64,000 nucleotides of DNA from Glycomyces sp. TRM65418. Its GTDB lineage: Bacteria; Actinomycetota; Actinomycetes; Mycobacteriales; Micromonosporaceae. Below are positions 17,179 to 26,820 of this stretch, in pieces. A program made the position numbers and the translations under genes. Within the stretch, counting starts at the first letter, position 1; each line of letters begins with the position of its first letter. The notes beneath the pieces were generated by a model that worked only from the letters and a program-made list of their open reading frames with translations, was not told the origin of the DNA and did not search any database. The stretch lies in the NCBI RefSeq assembly GCF_019710475.1, contig NZ_JAJFAX010000005.1:1-64000 (forward strand), in the 5' to 3' direction.

Positions 17179-19194
17179 CTATTCGACGCCGGTCTCGGCC
17201 AGGCGCCCCAGCGCGCCGATGACCGAGTCGGACTTGGTCGTGTACCAGAACGGCGGCAGCGAGTCGCGCAGGAACCGGCCGTAGGAGCGACTGGTCTCCA
17301 ACCGCGAGTCGAGGATCGCGACCACGCCGCGGTCGGAGGTGCGGCGGATGAGCCGCCCCGCCCCCTGGGCGAGCCGGATCGCCGCGGCCGGGACCGACAC
17401 CTCGGCGAAGCCCGAGCGACCGGCCGCGTCGGCGGCCTCGGAGCGGGCGGCCGTGAGCGGCTCGGTCGGGCGCGGGAACGGGATCCGGTCGACCACGACC
17501 AGGCGGCAGGTCATGCCCGGCACGTCCACGCCCTGCCACAGGCTCATGACCCCGAGGAGGCACGTGGACTCCTCTTCTTTGAAGCGCTTGACGAGGCTCC
17601 CGAGGGTCTCCTCCCCCTGCAGGAGGATGTCGAAGTCGGTCTGGGCGCGCAGCAGCTCGGCGGCGGACTCGGCGGCCCGCTTCGAGGAGAACAGGCCGAG
17701 CGTCGCGCCGCGGCTGGCCTCGACCAGGCGCAGCATCTCCTTGCCGGCCTCCTCGGACAGTCCCGAGGCGGTCGGACGCGGCAGCGAGGCGGCGACGTAG
17801 AGGATGCCCTGCTTGCGGTAGTCGAACGGCGACCCGACGTCCAGTGAGGACCAACCGACGCCCGACGCCCCCTCGGACCGCTCGCCCTCCCCGGACGCGG
17901 CGTCGCTCTTCCCGGCCTTTTTCTTGTCGGGCTTGTCGACGGGCAGGCCCAGGTTGCGGGCGACGATGTCGAACCGGCCGCCGAGGGTGAGCGTCGCGGA
18001 CGCGGCGATCACCGTGCGGTCCTCGTAGAGCATCGCCGAGAGCAGACCGCCGACGGACAGCGGCGCGGCGACGAGCTGCGGCCCGTTCGGCTCCGACCAG
18101 ATGACGTCGTCCCCGGCGGGGCCGACGCAGCGCCCGGCCGTCTCGATCGTCTCGACCAGGCCGGCCTTGAGCTGCTGCGCGCTCAGCTGCTTCTTCGTCT
18201 CCGAGTCGAGCGAACCGAGGTGCGTGGTGGCCTTGACGCACGCGCCGTTGACGAGGTTGAGCGCCTCCACGAGCGGCCCGGGCAGCTCGCCGGTGAAGCG
18301 GCGCTCCCCGGCGGCGGTGAGCGCGCCCTCGAGCGCGTCCGCGGCCTCGCGCAGCTCGTCGGCGACCTCGGCGTCGATCAGGCGGCGGCCGCGCTGGGCG
18401 AGCCAGCGCAGGCGGGCCGGATGCAGTTCGGCGCGCGCCGCGGCGGTCACGCGGTCGACCAGTTCGTGCGCCTCGTCGATGATGAGCACGGCGTGCTCGG
18501 GCAGGACGCTGCGCTCGTTCATCATGTCGATCGACAGGAGCGCGTGGTTGGTGACGACGATGTCGGCCTCGTGGGCGCGGGCGCGGGCCCACTCGGCGAA
18601 GCAGTCGCTGCCCTGCGCGCAGTCCTTCGCGCCCGGGCATTCCGAGGACGAGGTGGAGGCCTGCTTCCAGGCGCGGTCGCTCACGCCCGGGTCGAGGTCG
18701 TCGCGATCGCCGGTGTCGGTGTCGTTCGCCCAGTCGAACAGGCGCTGCACCTGCTTGGCGAAGGACGCCTGCCGGCCGGCCCACTTGAGCTGCTCGGTGC
18801 CCTCGATCGCGCCGTCGTCGTCCTCTTCCTCGCCGGCGATCTTGCGCTTGCAGATGTAGTTGTGGCGGCCCTTGAGCAGCGCGAAGGACGGCTTGCGGCC
18901 CAGCACCGGCGCGACGGCCTCGACGAGCCGCGGCAGGTCCACGGCGACGAGCTGGTGCTGGAGGGCGAGCGTCGCGGTCGAGACGACCACGGGCTTCCCG
19001 GCCGCGAGCGCGGCGCACAGGTACGCGAGGGACTTGCCGGTGCCGGTGCCCGCCTGCACGAGCAGGTGCTTCCCGGAGTCGACGGCGTTCGCGACGGCCG
19101 CGCACATCTCCCGCTGGCCTTCGCGCGCCTGCCCGTGGGGGGTGGCGGCGACGGCCGCGTCGAGGATCGCGAGGGCTTCCTTGTCGGCGCTCAT
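17179..19194 (-). CDS. ATP-dependent DNA helicase, DinG/XPD family
   Basis: This 671-residue SF2 helicase has Walker A AGTGTGKS (48-55), an iron-sulfur-type Cys group (Cys in NYICKRK, then ECPGAKDCAQGSDC), the DEAH box IIDEAHE, and C-terminal motifs GVMSLWQGVDVPG and QGAGRLIRR. DinG-like enzymes unwind 5'-to-3' at repair and R-loop sites. The start ATG at 19194 overlaps the stop of the AI-2E-family gene by 4 nt, so it is translationally coupled to it. Confidence 0.9.
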   Translation of the reverse strand: MSADKEALAILDAAVAATPHGQAREGQREMCAAVANAVDSGKHLLVQAGTGTGKSLAYLCAALAAGKPVVVSTATLALQHQLVAVDLPRLVEAVAPVLGRKPSFALLKGRHNYICKRKIAGEEEDDDGAIEGTEQLKWAGRQASFAKQVQRLFDWANDTDTGDRDDLDPGVSDRAWKQASTSSSECPGAKDCAQGSDCFAEWARARAHEADIVVTNHALLSIDMMNERSVLPEHAVLIIDEAHELVDRVTAAARAELHPARLRWLAQRGRRLIDAEVADELREAADALEGALTAAGERRFTGELPGPLVEALNLVNGACVKATTHLGSLDSETKKQLSAQQLKAGLVETIETAGRCVGPAGDDVIWSEPNGPQLVAAPLSVGGLLSAMLYEDRTVIAASATLTLGGRFDIVARNLGLPVDKPDKKKAGKSDAASGEGERSEGASGVGWSSLDVGSPFDYRKQGILYVAASLPRPTASGLSEEAGKEMLRLVEASRGATLGLFSSKRAAESAAELLRAQTDFDILLQGEETLGSLVKRFKEEESTCLLGVMSLWQGVDVPGMTCRLVVVDRIPFPRPTEPLTAARSEAADAAGRSGFAEVSVPAAAIRLAQGAGRLIRRTSDRGVVAILDSRLETSRSYGRFLRDSLPPFWYTTKSDSVIGALGRLAETGVE

Positions 19195-20555
19195 GCGCGC
19201 TCGGCCGCGGGCTCGTCGCCGTCGGCGGTTTCGGTGCTGGCGCGGACGGCCTCGGCGGTGGCCTCCTCGCCGTCGAGGCCGCGGGCCTGCGCCTCGCGGC
19301 GGGCCTCCAGGTAGCGGTTGAGGGCGCGGACGGTGCCGTTGACGATCGCCAGGAGCGGGACGGCGACGAGCGCGCCGATGACGCCCCACACGAAGCCGCC
19401 CGCGGTGACGGCGAGGACGATCGCGAGTGGATGGAGCTTGACGGCGCGGCTCATCAGGAACGGCTGCAGCAGGTTCGACTCGAGCTGCTGGACGGCGAGG
19501 ACGATGCCGAGCACGATGAGCGCGGTGACGAGGCCGTTCGGGGTGCCGACGAGGGCGACGACGACGGCGACGCCGCCGGAGATCGTGGCCCCGACGATCG
19601 GGATGAACGCGCCCAGGAAGATCAGCGTGGTCAGCGGCAGCCACAGCGGGACGCCGAGGAGCCACAGTCCCAGGCCGATGAAGATCGCGTCGACGGCGGC
19701 GACGACCACGATGGTGCGCATGTACTGCACGAGCGTCGACCAGCCGGCGCTGCCCGCGTACGCCAGCGGGTCGGCGGCGGTGCGCGGGAGCATTCCGGTC
19801 AGGAACGTCCAGATCCTGCGGCCGTCGCGGATGAAGAAGTACGTGGTGAACAGGACCAGGAACAGGCCCGCGACGAAGTTCCCGAGGCCGGAGGCGGTCG
19901 ATCCGGCGACGTCGAGGCCGGTCTGGACGATGGTCTGCTGGTTCTCGTCGTACCAGCTGGTGATGTTGTCCTGGATGTCGGCGAGGAACACGGCGACCTG
20001 CTTGCCGTCGAGGCCGTACGGGCCCGCTTCGAGCCAGGCCTGCGCGTCCCTGAGGCCGGTCAGGATCGAGTCGTAGAAGTCGGGGATGCCCGCGATGAAC
20101 TGCTGGACGACGAAGGTGAGGATCGCGCTGACGGCGGCGAGCCCGGCCACGAGCATGAGGAGCGAGGCGAGGGACTTGTTCCAGCCGTGGCGGATGAGCC
20201 AGGCGGCGGGCGGCTGGAGCATGGCGGCGAGGAGGAAGGAGATGGCGACGGGGATGATCACCATCGTGACCTGGCTGAGCAGGAACAGGATCACGGCGAT
20301 CATGGCGCCGATGACGAGCAGCCGCCAGGACCAGGCCGCGCCGATGGCGAGACCGAGGGGGACGTAGCGGCGCTCGGGGTGCTCGCCGCTGCCGGCCTGG
20401 TCGAGCTCGGGCGGGATGTCGCCGGCGGTGACCTTCGGGATGTCGGGCTCGGGATCGGATTCGCGACTGGCGAGCGCGCGCTCGGTGACCGGGTTGAGGC
20501 GCATGCCGACCCACAGCTGTCTCGCGCGTGCGGCGGTGCGGCGGAATCGGCTCAC
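19191..20555 (-). CDS. AI-2E family transporter (TqsA/PerM-like permease)
   Basis: This 454-residue protein has eight or so hydrophobic segments after a charged N-terminal tail. It carries the family core LPLTTLIFLGAFIPIVGATI and a later GFVWGVIGALVAVPLLAIV. Family members export autoinducers or act in sodium/proton exchange; the substrate cannot be read from sequence. The GTG start at 20555 is preceded by GGGAGAG. It is coupled to the helicase gene. Confidence 0.87.
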   Translation of the reverse strand: MSRFRRTAARARQLWVGMRLNPVTERALASRESDPEPDIPKVTAGDIPPELDQAGSGEHPERRYVPLGLAIGAAWSWRLLVIGAMIAVILFLLSQVTMVIIPVAISFLLAAMLQPPAAWLIRHGWNKSLASLLMLVAGLAAVSAILTFVVQQFIAGIPDFYDSILTGLRDAQAWLEAGPYGLDGKQVAVFLADIQDNITSWYDENQQTIVQTGLDVAGSTASGLGNFVAGLFLVLFTTYFFIRDGRRIWTFLTGMLPRTAADPLAYAGSAGWSTLVQYMRTIVVVAAVDAIFIGLGLWLLGVPLWLPLTTLIFLGAFIPIVGATISGGVAVVVALVGTPNGLVTALIVLGIVLAVQQLESNLLQPFLMSRAVKLHPLAIVLAVTAGGFVWGVIGALVAVPLLAIVNGTVRALNRYLEARREAQARGLDGEEATAEAVRASTETADGDEPAAERA

Positions 20556-21028
20556 GGTCTCTCCCAAGGACGCGGGTGCAACGTCAACACGTACGGTACC
20601 GGTTCGGTGCGACTCGTCCCACCCAGCAGGCGGTGCCGAGAGCTTGCGATCACGCTCCGCCACCGCGGCTTCGGGGCGGATGCCGCGCCGACGCCGAACC
20701 CTTGCGCCATGGCGGTGTCCGACCTTTCCGCCCTCGGCGTTGCCGGACCCGTGCGCCACCTCGGTGTCGGGGGTTCGGCGATCAGGCGCACCCGACCGCG
20801 GGGCCGGTCGAGCCCCGAACCGTCGGACCCCTGCGCCATCGTCGATCCGGGGGCGCCGAAGCCCGACACACCCGGACCCGGGGGACGGTCGGGCGCACCA
20901 GTGCCGTACCCCGCGCACGGCGGTGATCGGGGCCTTCGCGTTCCGCCCCACGCGGCCTCGGCGGCCGGACGTGAGACTCCCCGCTCGCGCTTCGGCCTCA
21001 CCCCGCATGGACGGTAGGCTGGGGCGCT
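20556..21028. repeat. Intergenic region with three degenerate repeats
   Basis: This 473-bp spacer between divergent genes holds a degenerate unit ACCCxTGCGCCAyxxxGGTGTC at 20698, 20747 and 20827, the third copy being weaker. No gene or RNA is recognised. The function of the repeats is unknown. Confidence 0.4.
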
Positions 21029-21367
21029 GTGACCGATACACCGTTGGACTCCACGACCGGCCTGCCGGTCCGGCTGCTGCACGACCGCCTCCTCGTGCGC
21101 GAGGACGCGGACGCCGAGCGCCGTTCCGCCGCCGGCATCGTCATCCCCGCCACCGCCGCGATGGGCCGCCGCCTCCACTGGGCCGAAGCGGTCGGCGTCG
21201 GCCCCCTCGTCCGCTCCGTCGTGACCGGCGACCGCGTCCTCTTCGACCCCGAGGACAAGGCCGAGGTCGAGATGCAGGGCCGCACCTTCATCCTCTTGCG
21301 CGAGCGGGACGTCCACGCCGTCGCCGCCAAACGCGTCGACGAAGACGGCACCGGGCTCTACCTGTAA
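21029..21367 (+). CDS. GroES-family co-chaperone-like protein
   Basis: This 112-residue protein has the Cpn10 fold pattern: RLLHDRLLVREDADAERRSA, then GIVIPATA, a GDRVLFDP loop, and a C-terminal strand with FILLRERDVHAV. It lacks an adjacent groEL, and the N-terminus has about 12 residues more than typical GroES. It starts with GTG and its stop codon overlaps the tyrA start (TAATG). Such stand-alone Cpn10-like proteins occur in actinomycetes; the client is unknown. Confidence 0.8.
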   Translation: MTDTPLDSTTGLPVRLLHDRLLVREDADAERRSAAGIVIPATAAMGRRLHWAEAVGVGPLVRSVVTGDRVLFDPEDKAEVEMQGRTFILLRERDVHAVAAKRVDEDGTGLYL

Positions 21368-22311
21368 TGCGCGTCGCGGTCCTGGGGCTGGGCCTCATCG
21401 GCGGCTCCGTCGCGCTCGCCCTCCACGAGGCCGGCCACACCGTGCTCGGCCACGACCCCGACCCGGCCGCCCGCGAAGCCGCCGCCGCGCACGTCCCCGT
21501 CACCGCCGACCCCGCCGCGCTCCTCGACACCGACGTCGCCGTCGTCGCCGCCCCCTACCGGCACCTGGCCGCGATCGCGGCCGAGACCCTGCCCGCCGAC
21601 CGCTACACCGGCCTGATCACCGACGTGGCCTCCGTCAAGGTCGACGCCGCCCTCGCGTTCGCCGCCCACCGCCGCTTCGTCGGCGGACATCCCATGGCGG
21701 GCAAGGAGACCGCGGGCTTCGCCTCGGCCGAGCCCGGCCTGTTCCGCGACCGCCCCTGGGTGCTGTGCCTCGAAGCGGACACCGACCTCGAGGACTGGGC
21801 GGCGCTGGCGCGGCTGTGGACCGCCGTCGGGGCGCGCGTCGTCCCCGCGACCGCCGAAGCCCACGACGTCGCCGCCGCGCGCATCTCCCACCTCGAGCAC
21901 CTGGTCGCCGCCGCGCTCGTCAACGTCGCCGACGACCCGCTCTCCCGCACGCTCGCCGCCGGGTCGTACCGCGACGGCACCCGCGTCGCGGCCAGTCCGA
22001 CCGCCCTGTTCGCCGGCATGGTCGAAGGCAATGGGACGCAACTGCTCTCGGCCCTCGACGAACTCATCGAGGAACTCTGCTCAGCGCGCCTGCGCCTGAG
22101 CGAGCACGCGCAGCGCCCCGAGGCGGTCGCGGCGTGGTTCGACCACGCCAGGGCGCGGCGCGCCGCCTGGCCGCCGGAGGCCGGTGGGGCCGAACGCATC
22201 CCGCTCACCCGGGAGGCGCTTGTGGAGCTGGGGGCCGCCGGAGGATGGGTCGAAGCGCTCGAAGATGAGGTCGCGCTCGCCCGGCGACCTCGCGTACAGT
22301 CCACTCCATGA
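21367..22311 (+). CDS. tyrA: Prephenate dehydrogenase
   Basis: This 314-residue enzyme begins with a Rossmann motif GLGLIGGS (7-14) and contains the catalytic region GGHPMAGKE near residue 110 and the HDVAAARISHLEHL helix. It makes 4-hydroxyphenylpyruvate from prephenate for tyrosine synthesis. It starts inside the stop of the GroES-like gene, and its own stop overlaps the start of the next gene by 4 nt. Confidence 0.88.
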   Translation: MRVAVLGLGLIGGSVALALHEAGHTVLGHDPDPAAREAAAAHVPVTADPAALLDTDVAVVAAPYRHLAAIAAETLPADRYTGLITDVASVKVDAALAFAAHRRFVGGHPMAGKETAGFASAEPGLFRDRPWVLCLEADTDLEDWAALARLWTAVGARVVPATAEAHDVAAARISHLEHLVAAALVNVADDPLSRTLAAGSYRDGTRVAASPTALFAGMVEGNGTQLLSALDELIEELCSARLRLSEHAQRPEAVAAWFDHARARRAAWPPEAGGAERIPLTREALVELGAAGGWVEALEDEVALARRPRVQSTP

Positions 22312-24005
22312 GAAGAATCGATCAGATCGCCGACAAGTACGTCGAAGACGTCATCGCTCTGAGCCCTCTCACGGCCACGAGCATGGGCGTCCCCGGACAC
22401 GACCATGAGATCGACGACCTCTCGCCCGCCGGGCTCGAAACCGAGGCCGCACTGACCCGGCAGGCGATCGCCGAGCTGGAAGCGGCCGAGCCCGTCGACG
22501 AGCGCGAGCGCGTCGCCAAGGAGGCCATCCTGGAGCGCCTCCGCCTGCAGCTGGAGCGCCACGAAGCGGGCGACACCTACTTGAGCCTGAACGTGCTGGC
22601 CTCGCCCGTGCACAGCGTGCGCCAGATCTTCGACCTCATGCCGAAGGACGGCCAGGAGGCCGCCGAGAACATCGCGGCCCGGCTCGCGGTCGTCTCGACC
22701 GCGTTCGACCAGTACACGGAGACGCTGCGGGCCGAGGCCGCCGCCGGTCGCGTCGCCTCGAAGCGGCAGGTGCTCGAGGTCGCGCAGCACTGTGACAACT
22801 GGAACGGCGCCAAGGGCAAGGACACCGACTTCTGGGCGGCCCTGGCGAACTCGGTGACCGTGGACGGCAAGCCGGTCGCGAGCGGGCCGCTGCGCATCGC
22901 CCTGAGCGACGGCGCCACCTGGGCGCGGTACTCGGCGAGGAAGTTCGCGGCGTTCCTGCGCGAGGAGCTGGCCCCGCAGGCGCCCGAGACCGACGCGGTG
23001 GGCCGCGACCGCTACTCGCGGGCGTCCCGGTACTTCATCGGCTCGGCGATCGACCTGGAGGAGACCTACGCGTGGGGCTGGCAGGAGCTGGCCCGCATCG
23101 AGGACGACATGCGGGCGACCTGCGAGCGGATCAAGCCGGGCGCGTCGATCGAAGAGGTCGTGGCGTTCCTGGACCAGGACCCGGAGCAGAACCTCACCGA
23201 CAAGGAGGCGTTCCGCGACTGGATGCAGGAGCTCGCCGACTCGACGATCGCCGACCTGGCCGACAAGCACTTCGACATCCCCGAGCAGATCCGCACGATC
23301 GACTGCAAGATCGCGCCGACCGAGGACGGGGCGATCTACTACACCGGGCCGAGCGAGGACTTCTCCCGCCCGGGCGCGATGTGGTGGTCGGTGCCGCAAG
23401 GGCAGCAGCTGTTCGGCAAGTGGCGCGAGAAGTCCACTGTGTACCACGAGGGCGTGCCGGGACACCACCTGCAGGTGGGCCAGACGATGGCGCGCGTGGA
23501 GCTGCTCAACCGGTTCCAGCGCCAGATGATGTGGTGCTCGGGCCACGGCGAGGGCTGGGCGCTCTACTCCGAGCGACTCATGGACGAGCTGGGCTACTAC
23601 GACGACGACCCGGCCGGACGCCTCGGCATGCTCGACGCGCAGGCCTTCCGGGCCGCGCGGGTGATCGTCGACATCGGCCTGCACTGCGAGTTCGACATCC
23701 CCGAGGACAATCCGTTCGGCTGGCGGCCGGGCGAGGCGTGGGACGGCGAGAAGATGTACGAGTTCATGCGCGCGCACACCCGCACGATCGAGGACGACAT
23801 GCTCAAGTTCGAGCGCAACCGCTACCTCGGCTGGGCCGGGCAGGCGCCGTCGTACAAGGTCGGCGAGCGCCTGTGGATGCAGGCCCGCGAGGACTACCGG
23901 GCGCGCAAGGGCGCGGACTTCAGCCTCAAGCAGTTCCACACGGACGCCCTCAACCTCGGCTCGATGGGCCTCGCCCCCTTCGCGGAGGCCCTGAGCCGCC
24001 TGTAG
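22308..24005 (+). CDS. DUF885 family metallopeptidase-like protein
   Basis: This 565-residue protein carries the zinc-binding motif HEGVPGHHLQ around residue 380 and GHGEGWALYSERLM shortly after, both typical of DUF885 carboxypeptidase-like proteins. No signal peptide is visible, so it acts in the cytoplasm. The first ATG at 22308 overlaps the tyrA stop (ATGA). The peptide substrate is unknown. Confidence 0.87.
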   Translation: MRRIDQIADKYVEDVIALSPLTATSMGVPGHDHEIDDLSPAGLETEAALTRQAIAELEAAEPVDERERVAKEAILERLRLQLERHEAGDTYLSLNVLASPVHSVRQIFDLMPKDGQEAAENIAARLAVVSTAFDQYTETLRAEAAAGRVASKRQVLEVAQHCDNWNGAKGKDTDFWAALANSVTVDGKPVASGPLRIALSDGATWARYSARKFAAFLREELAPQAPETDAVGRDRYSRASRYFIGSAIDLEETYAWGWQELARIEDDMRATCERIKPGASIEEVVAFLDQDPEQNLTDKEAFRDWMQELADSTIADLADKHFDIPEQIRTIDCKIAPTEDGAIYYTGPSEDFSRPGAMWWSVPQGQQLFGKWREKSTVYHEGVPGHHLQVGQTMARVELLNRFQRQMMWCSGHGEGWALYSERLMDELGYYDDDPAGRLGMLDAQAFRAARVIVDIGLHCEFDIPEDNPFGWRPGEAWDGEKMYEFMRAHTRTIEDDMLKFERNRYLGWAGQAPSYKVGERLWMQAREDYRARKGADFSLKQFHTDALNLGSMGLAPFAEALSRL

Positions 24006-24135
24006 GCATCGAGGCCGCCCACGGGAGGCCCTGAGCCGCTGGATGCACCGAGGCGCTGAACCGCCTGGACGGCCTCAGGTGCTGGGCCGCCGGGCGGGTC
24101 ATCACGATCCCGTCCGCTAAGGGCGACTGGTCAAC

Positions 24136-24171
24136 GAAGGCCTCGCTCGCACGCATGCGAGCGAGGCCTTC
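24136..24171 (+). terminator. Terminator after the DUF885 gene
   Basis: A perfect 16-bp stem, GAAGGCCTCGCTCGCA with TGCGAGCGAGGCCTTC, and a 4-nt loop. It ends the groES-like/tyrA/DUF885 transcript. Confidence 0.75.
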
Positions 24172-24402
24172 TCGCGCACCAGAGCGAGGAACCTTCACTC
24201 CTGCCTCGGATGTCATACCCGCGAGGTACGGATTGTTGAACGGGGGCGCTGCGTACGGAACATATCCGTCATTCCGGATTCGCCCCGAAGCGCCCTCGCG
24301 CTCGCCGAGCGACCACCGCCGACCCGGAGTCGGGGACCGGGCAAGCCGCCGGTCGAGACTGCATCGGCGCCCCGCAGCCCGGCGGTCGGCTTCGGGTCGG
24401 TT

Positions 24403-24568
24403 GCGAACGCGCCGTCAGCGGCCTCCGCTCGGTGACCCGCCGGCTTGTCGATCGGCTCCCGACCAGGTCGCCAATGAGCTCTCAACCAGCGCCACCGCGA
24501 CCAAGGCAGCCGGTCGACCGCCTCCGGACCGGGTCGCGAACGCGCCGTCAGCGGCGTCCGCTCGGCGA
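24403..24568. repeat. Direct repeat of about 33 bp, two copies
   Basis: GCGAACGCGCCGTCAGCGGC and its continuation occur at 24403-24435 and 24536-24568 with two mismatches, 133 bp apart. They lie in a 578-bp gap (24006-24583) that otherwise holds only the terminator and no recognisable gene. Confidence 0.6.
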
Positions 24569-24583
24569 GCCGGGCGAGAGTCC

Positions 24584-25726
24584 TCATTCGGGCTGATCGA
24601 GGACGAGCTCCATCTCGGGCTTGTCGAACCAGGCCCGCAGGCGGTCCGCGCCGCGGCGCAGCGCCGCGATCTCCGCGGCGGTGAACCCGCGCGCCCGCCA
24701 TGTCTCGATGACCAGGACGTCCCGCTTCGGCGTGGCCTTCCAGTTGCCGATCACCTGACCGTCCAGCAGGATCGCCGAGTTGAACCGCGGCCGGTCCGGG
24801 AAGCGCGTGCGCGGCACGGAATGGTGCAGCACCCAGTCCTTCGAGTCGGTGTACGAGCACAGCATCTCGTCGAAGCCCTGAACGAAGTCCACCACCGGGA
24901 CCGAATCGCCGGTCTCCGGCCGCTCGATCCCGTAGTAGAGCGTGCGGTCACCGACGCGGATCTCCCCCAGACCGAGGCCGTCCAGTGCGAGCTTCGCGTC
25001 GGCGACCTTCAACGTCGCCCATCGCGTGAAGTCCTTCAACGTCGCCGGGCCCCGAGAGGTGAAGAACCGCAGCGCCAGCGCCCGGATCGCCTCGTCCTTC
25101 GCGATCGGCCCCGCCGGGACGCGCTCGTCGAAGTTCGCGTAGGTCTGCTTACCGTCCTTCGGTGCCCCCGAGCAGATCACCGACTCCAGCTCCGCGTATC
25201 CGAGCAGGTGGCCGAGCCGCTGCCCGGACGGGTCGGGGACCCCGGCCCCCGCGAGCACCTCCGCGGCCTCTTCCCGCAGCAGGTGACGTCCGCCCGAGGT
25301 GGCCGCCGCGAGGGTCTCTGCCCCGCGCTCGAGCGTCGCGGCGTCGAGGCCGAAGCCGCGGCCGTTGTTGCCGACGAGCTGCTGCACGCGGTCCGCACTG
25401 GCCGCCAGCATCATCCGGAGGTCTCCCACGGGCACGGTGTGCCAGGTGGGGCGGAGCACGTGCGTGCGGACCACCGCGCCCTGGTCGATGAGCGCGTCCA
25501 CCGCGGCGGGCCCGGCGTACGCCAGGCCTTCCGCGTCGGGGACGGTGCGCATGGCGGGGGTGAGCTTCGACGGCTGGTATTCCTGGGACTGGACCGCGCC
25601 GAGGTGCGCGAACGCCTCCATCGGTGTGGCGAAACGCTCACCCCAGAGCCGCTGGGAGTGGGCACGCCAGGCGGCGATCGCCCCCGGCTCGAGGTCCGTG
25701 CCGGCACGGCCGGTGGGTGTTGCCAT
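24584..25726 (-). CDS. Winged-helix DNA-binding domain protein (HTH_42/YcaQ-like)
   Basis: This 380-residue protein follows the pattern of the winged-helix family PF06224: GAVQSQEYQPSKL near residue 45, VVRTHVLRPTWHTV, RGPATLKDFTRWATL in the middle, and a C-terminal LDGQVIGNWK segment. Related proteins (AlkX/YcaQ, AlkZ) are DNA glycosylases for crosslinks; the QSQ motif fits that group. Whether this one is a glycosylase is inference. The ATG at 25726 has no close competitor. Confidence 0.82.
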   Translation of the reverse strand: MATPTGRAGTDLEPGAIAAWRAHSQRLWGERFATPMEAFAHLGAVQSQEYQPSKLTPAMRTVPDAEGLAYAGPAAVDALIDQGAVVRTHVLRPTWHTVPVGDLRMMLAASADRVQQLVGNNGRGFGLDAATLERGAETLAAATSGGRHLLREEAAEVLAGAGVPDPSGQRLGHLLGYAELESVICSGAPKDGKQTYANFDERVPAGPIAKDEAIRALALRFFTSRGPATLKDFTRWATLKVADAKLALDGLGLGEIRVGDRTLYYGIERPETGDSVPVVDFVQGFDEMLCSYTDSKDWVLHHSVPRTRFPDRPRFNSAILLDGQVIGNWKATPKRDVLVIETWRARGFTAAEIAALRRGADRLRAWFDKPEMELVLDQPE

Positions 25727-25858
25727 GCGCTCATGCTAACCGCCACTTGCGACACGTGAATCGTCCGCGGCTTCACCGCTCAGCCGCGGCGAAAAAATAC
25801 CGACCGCGTGTGCGAACGACCGGTGGACGCGGTTGCGAAGAACAGCCACAATTACGGC

Positions 25859-26551
25859 ATGTCCCTTCCCACCGCGGTCCTGAGGCTCTCCACGGACGTC
25901 CTCGCCGACATCAACGACGACGAGCGCCTCGCGTTCGCCTACGCGCACGGCCCCGCCCTGTCCGGTTTCGGGGAGGAGGCCGAACTGGTCTGCGTCTGGG
26001 AGATCGACGCGGTGCCCGCGGACGCCAGCACCGAGGCGGTGCATCTCACGGTCGAGCGTTTCCAGGCGCACCTGGACGCGCTCGGGCGCGGCGAGGGCTG
26101 GCGGTTCCCGACCGACGAGGCGCTCCACGTCATCGCCCGCTTCGCGGAGGGAACGCTGCTGGCCGACGACTCCGAGCTGGGGTCCAGGGCGCGGGCCGAG
26201 GTCACGGAGTTCCCGCAGGCCCTGGCCGACGCGTCGCGCGAGACCGTGGCCGCGGAGGTCGAGTCGCTCGCGAAGCGCCTGGGCGACGCCACGGACCCGT
26301 GGGAGCTGGCCGAGACGCTCACCGAGGGGCTGCACCGCGCGTACGTGGCGCTGTTCGCGGCGGGCGGGTACTTCTTCCCGGGCCGCGAGCACCGCGCTGC
26401 GTTCGTCGAGCGCTTCCTGCTGGGCGAGGAGGTCCCGGAGGCCGAGGCGGCGGTCTGGGCGGCAGCCGAGGCTCCGCTCCCCGAACGGGCCGAGCGCCTC
26501 CCCGTGGCCTGGCGCAACCTGGCCCGAACAGTCCTCGACAACTGCTGACGA
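25859..26551 (+). CDS. Hypothetical protein
   Basis: This 230-residue soluble, acidic protein is not recognised. It has a mixed N-terminal part (LAFAYAHGPALSGFGEEAELVCVWE), faintly like a nucleotidyltransferase-type fold but without the catalytic GS...D-x-D residues, and a helical C-terminal part with LHRAYVALFAAGGYFFPG. The ATG at 25859 is preferred to an upstream ATG at 25808, because the residues before it look non-native. No strong ribosome site is visible. Confidence 0.65.
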
Positions 26552-26706
26552 CCTGCCGTTCCGACTCCGGATCAGCAGGTCGGGGGTGCGAACACGCCGC
26601 AAACGGTGCGGAATGACCCAGCGCACATCCGCGTACCCGGTTGCAGATCGCTTTTCGACCCGGGTAAGGTTATGCCCGGTCCTGATCGCAACGATCAGCC
26701 AGGCAT

Positions 26707-26782
26707 GCGCCCCTAGCTCAACGGATAGAGCATCTGACTACGGATCAGAAGGTTGGGGGTTCGAATCCCTCGGGGCGCGCCA
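26707..26782 (+). tRNA. tRNA-Arg(ACG)
   Basis: A 76-nt tRNA with encoded CCA. Acceptor arms GCGCCCC and GGGGCGC pair perfectly, the anticodon loop CTACGGA gives ACG, and the T-arm contains GGTTCGAATCC. It borders the kinase-helicase cassette. Confidence 0.96.
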
Positions 26783-26785
26783 CAT

Positions 26786-26816
26786 AGAGAAGCCGGGTCA
26801 TCGACCCGGCTTCTCT
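26786..26816. terminator. Bidirectional terminator between tRNA-Arg and the cassette
   Basis: A perfect 14-bp stem AGAGAAGCCGGGTC / GACCCGGCTTCTCT with a 3-nt loop. It lies 4 bp after the tRNA and 5 bp beyond the stop of the last cassette gene, so it can serve both strands. Confidence 0.8.
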
Positions 26817-26820
26817 GCGT

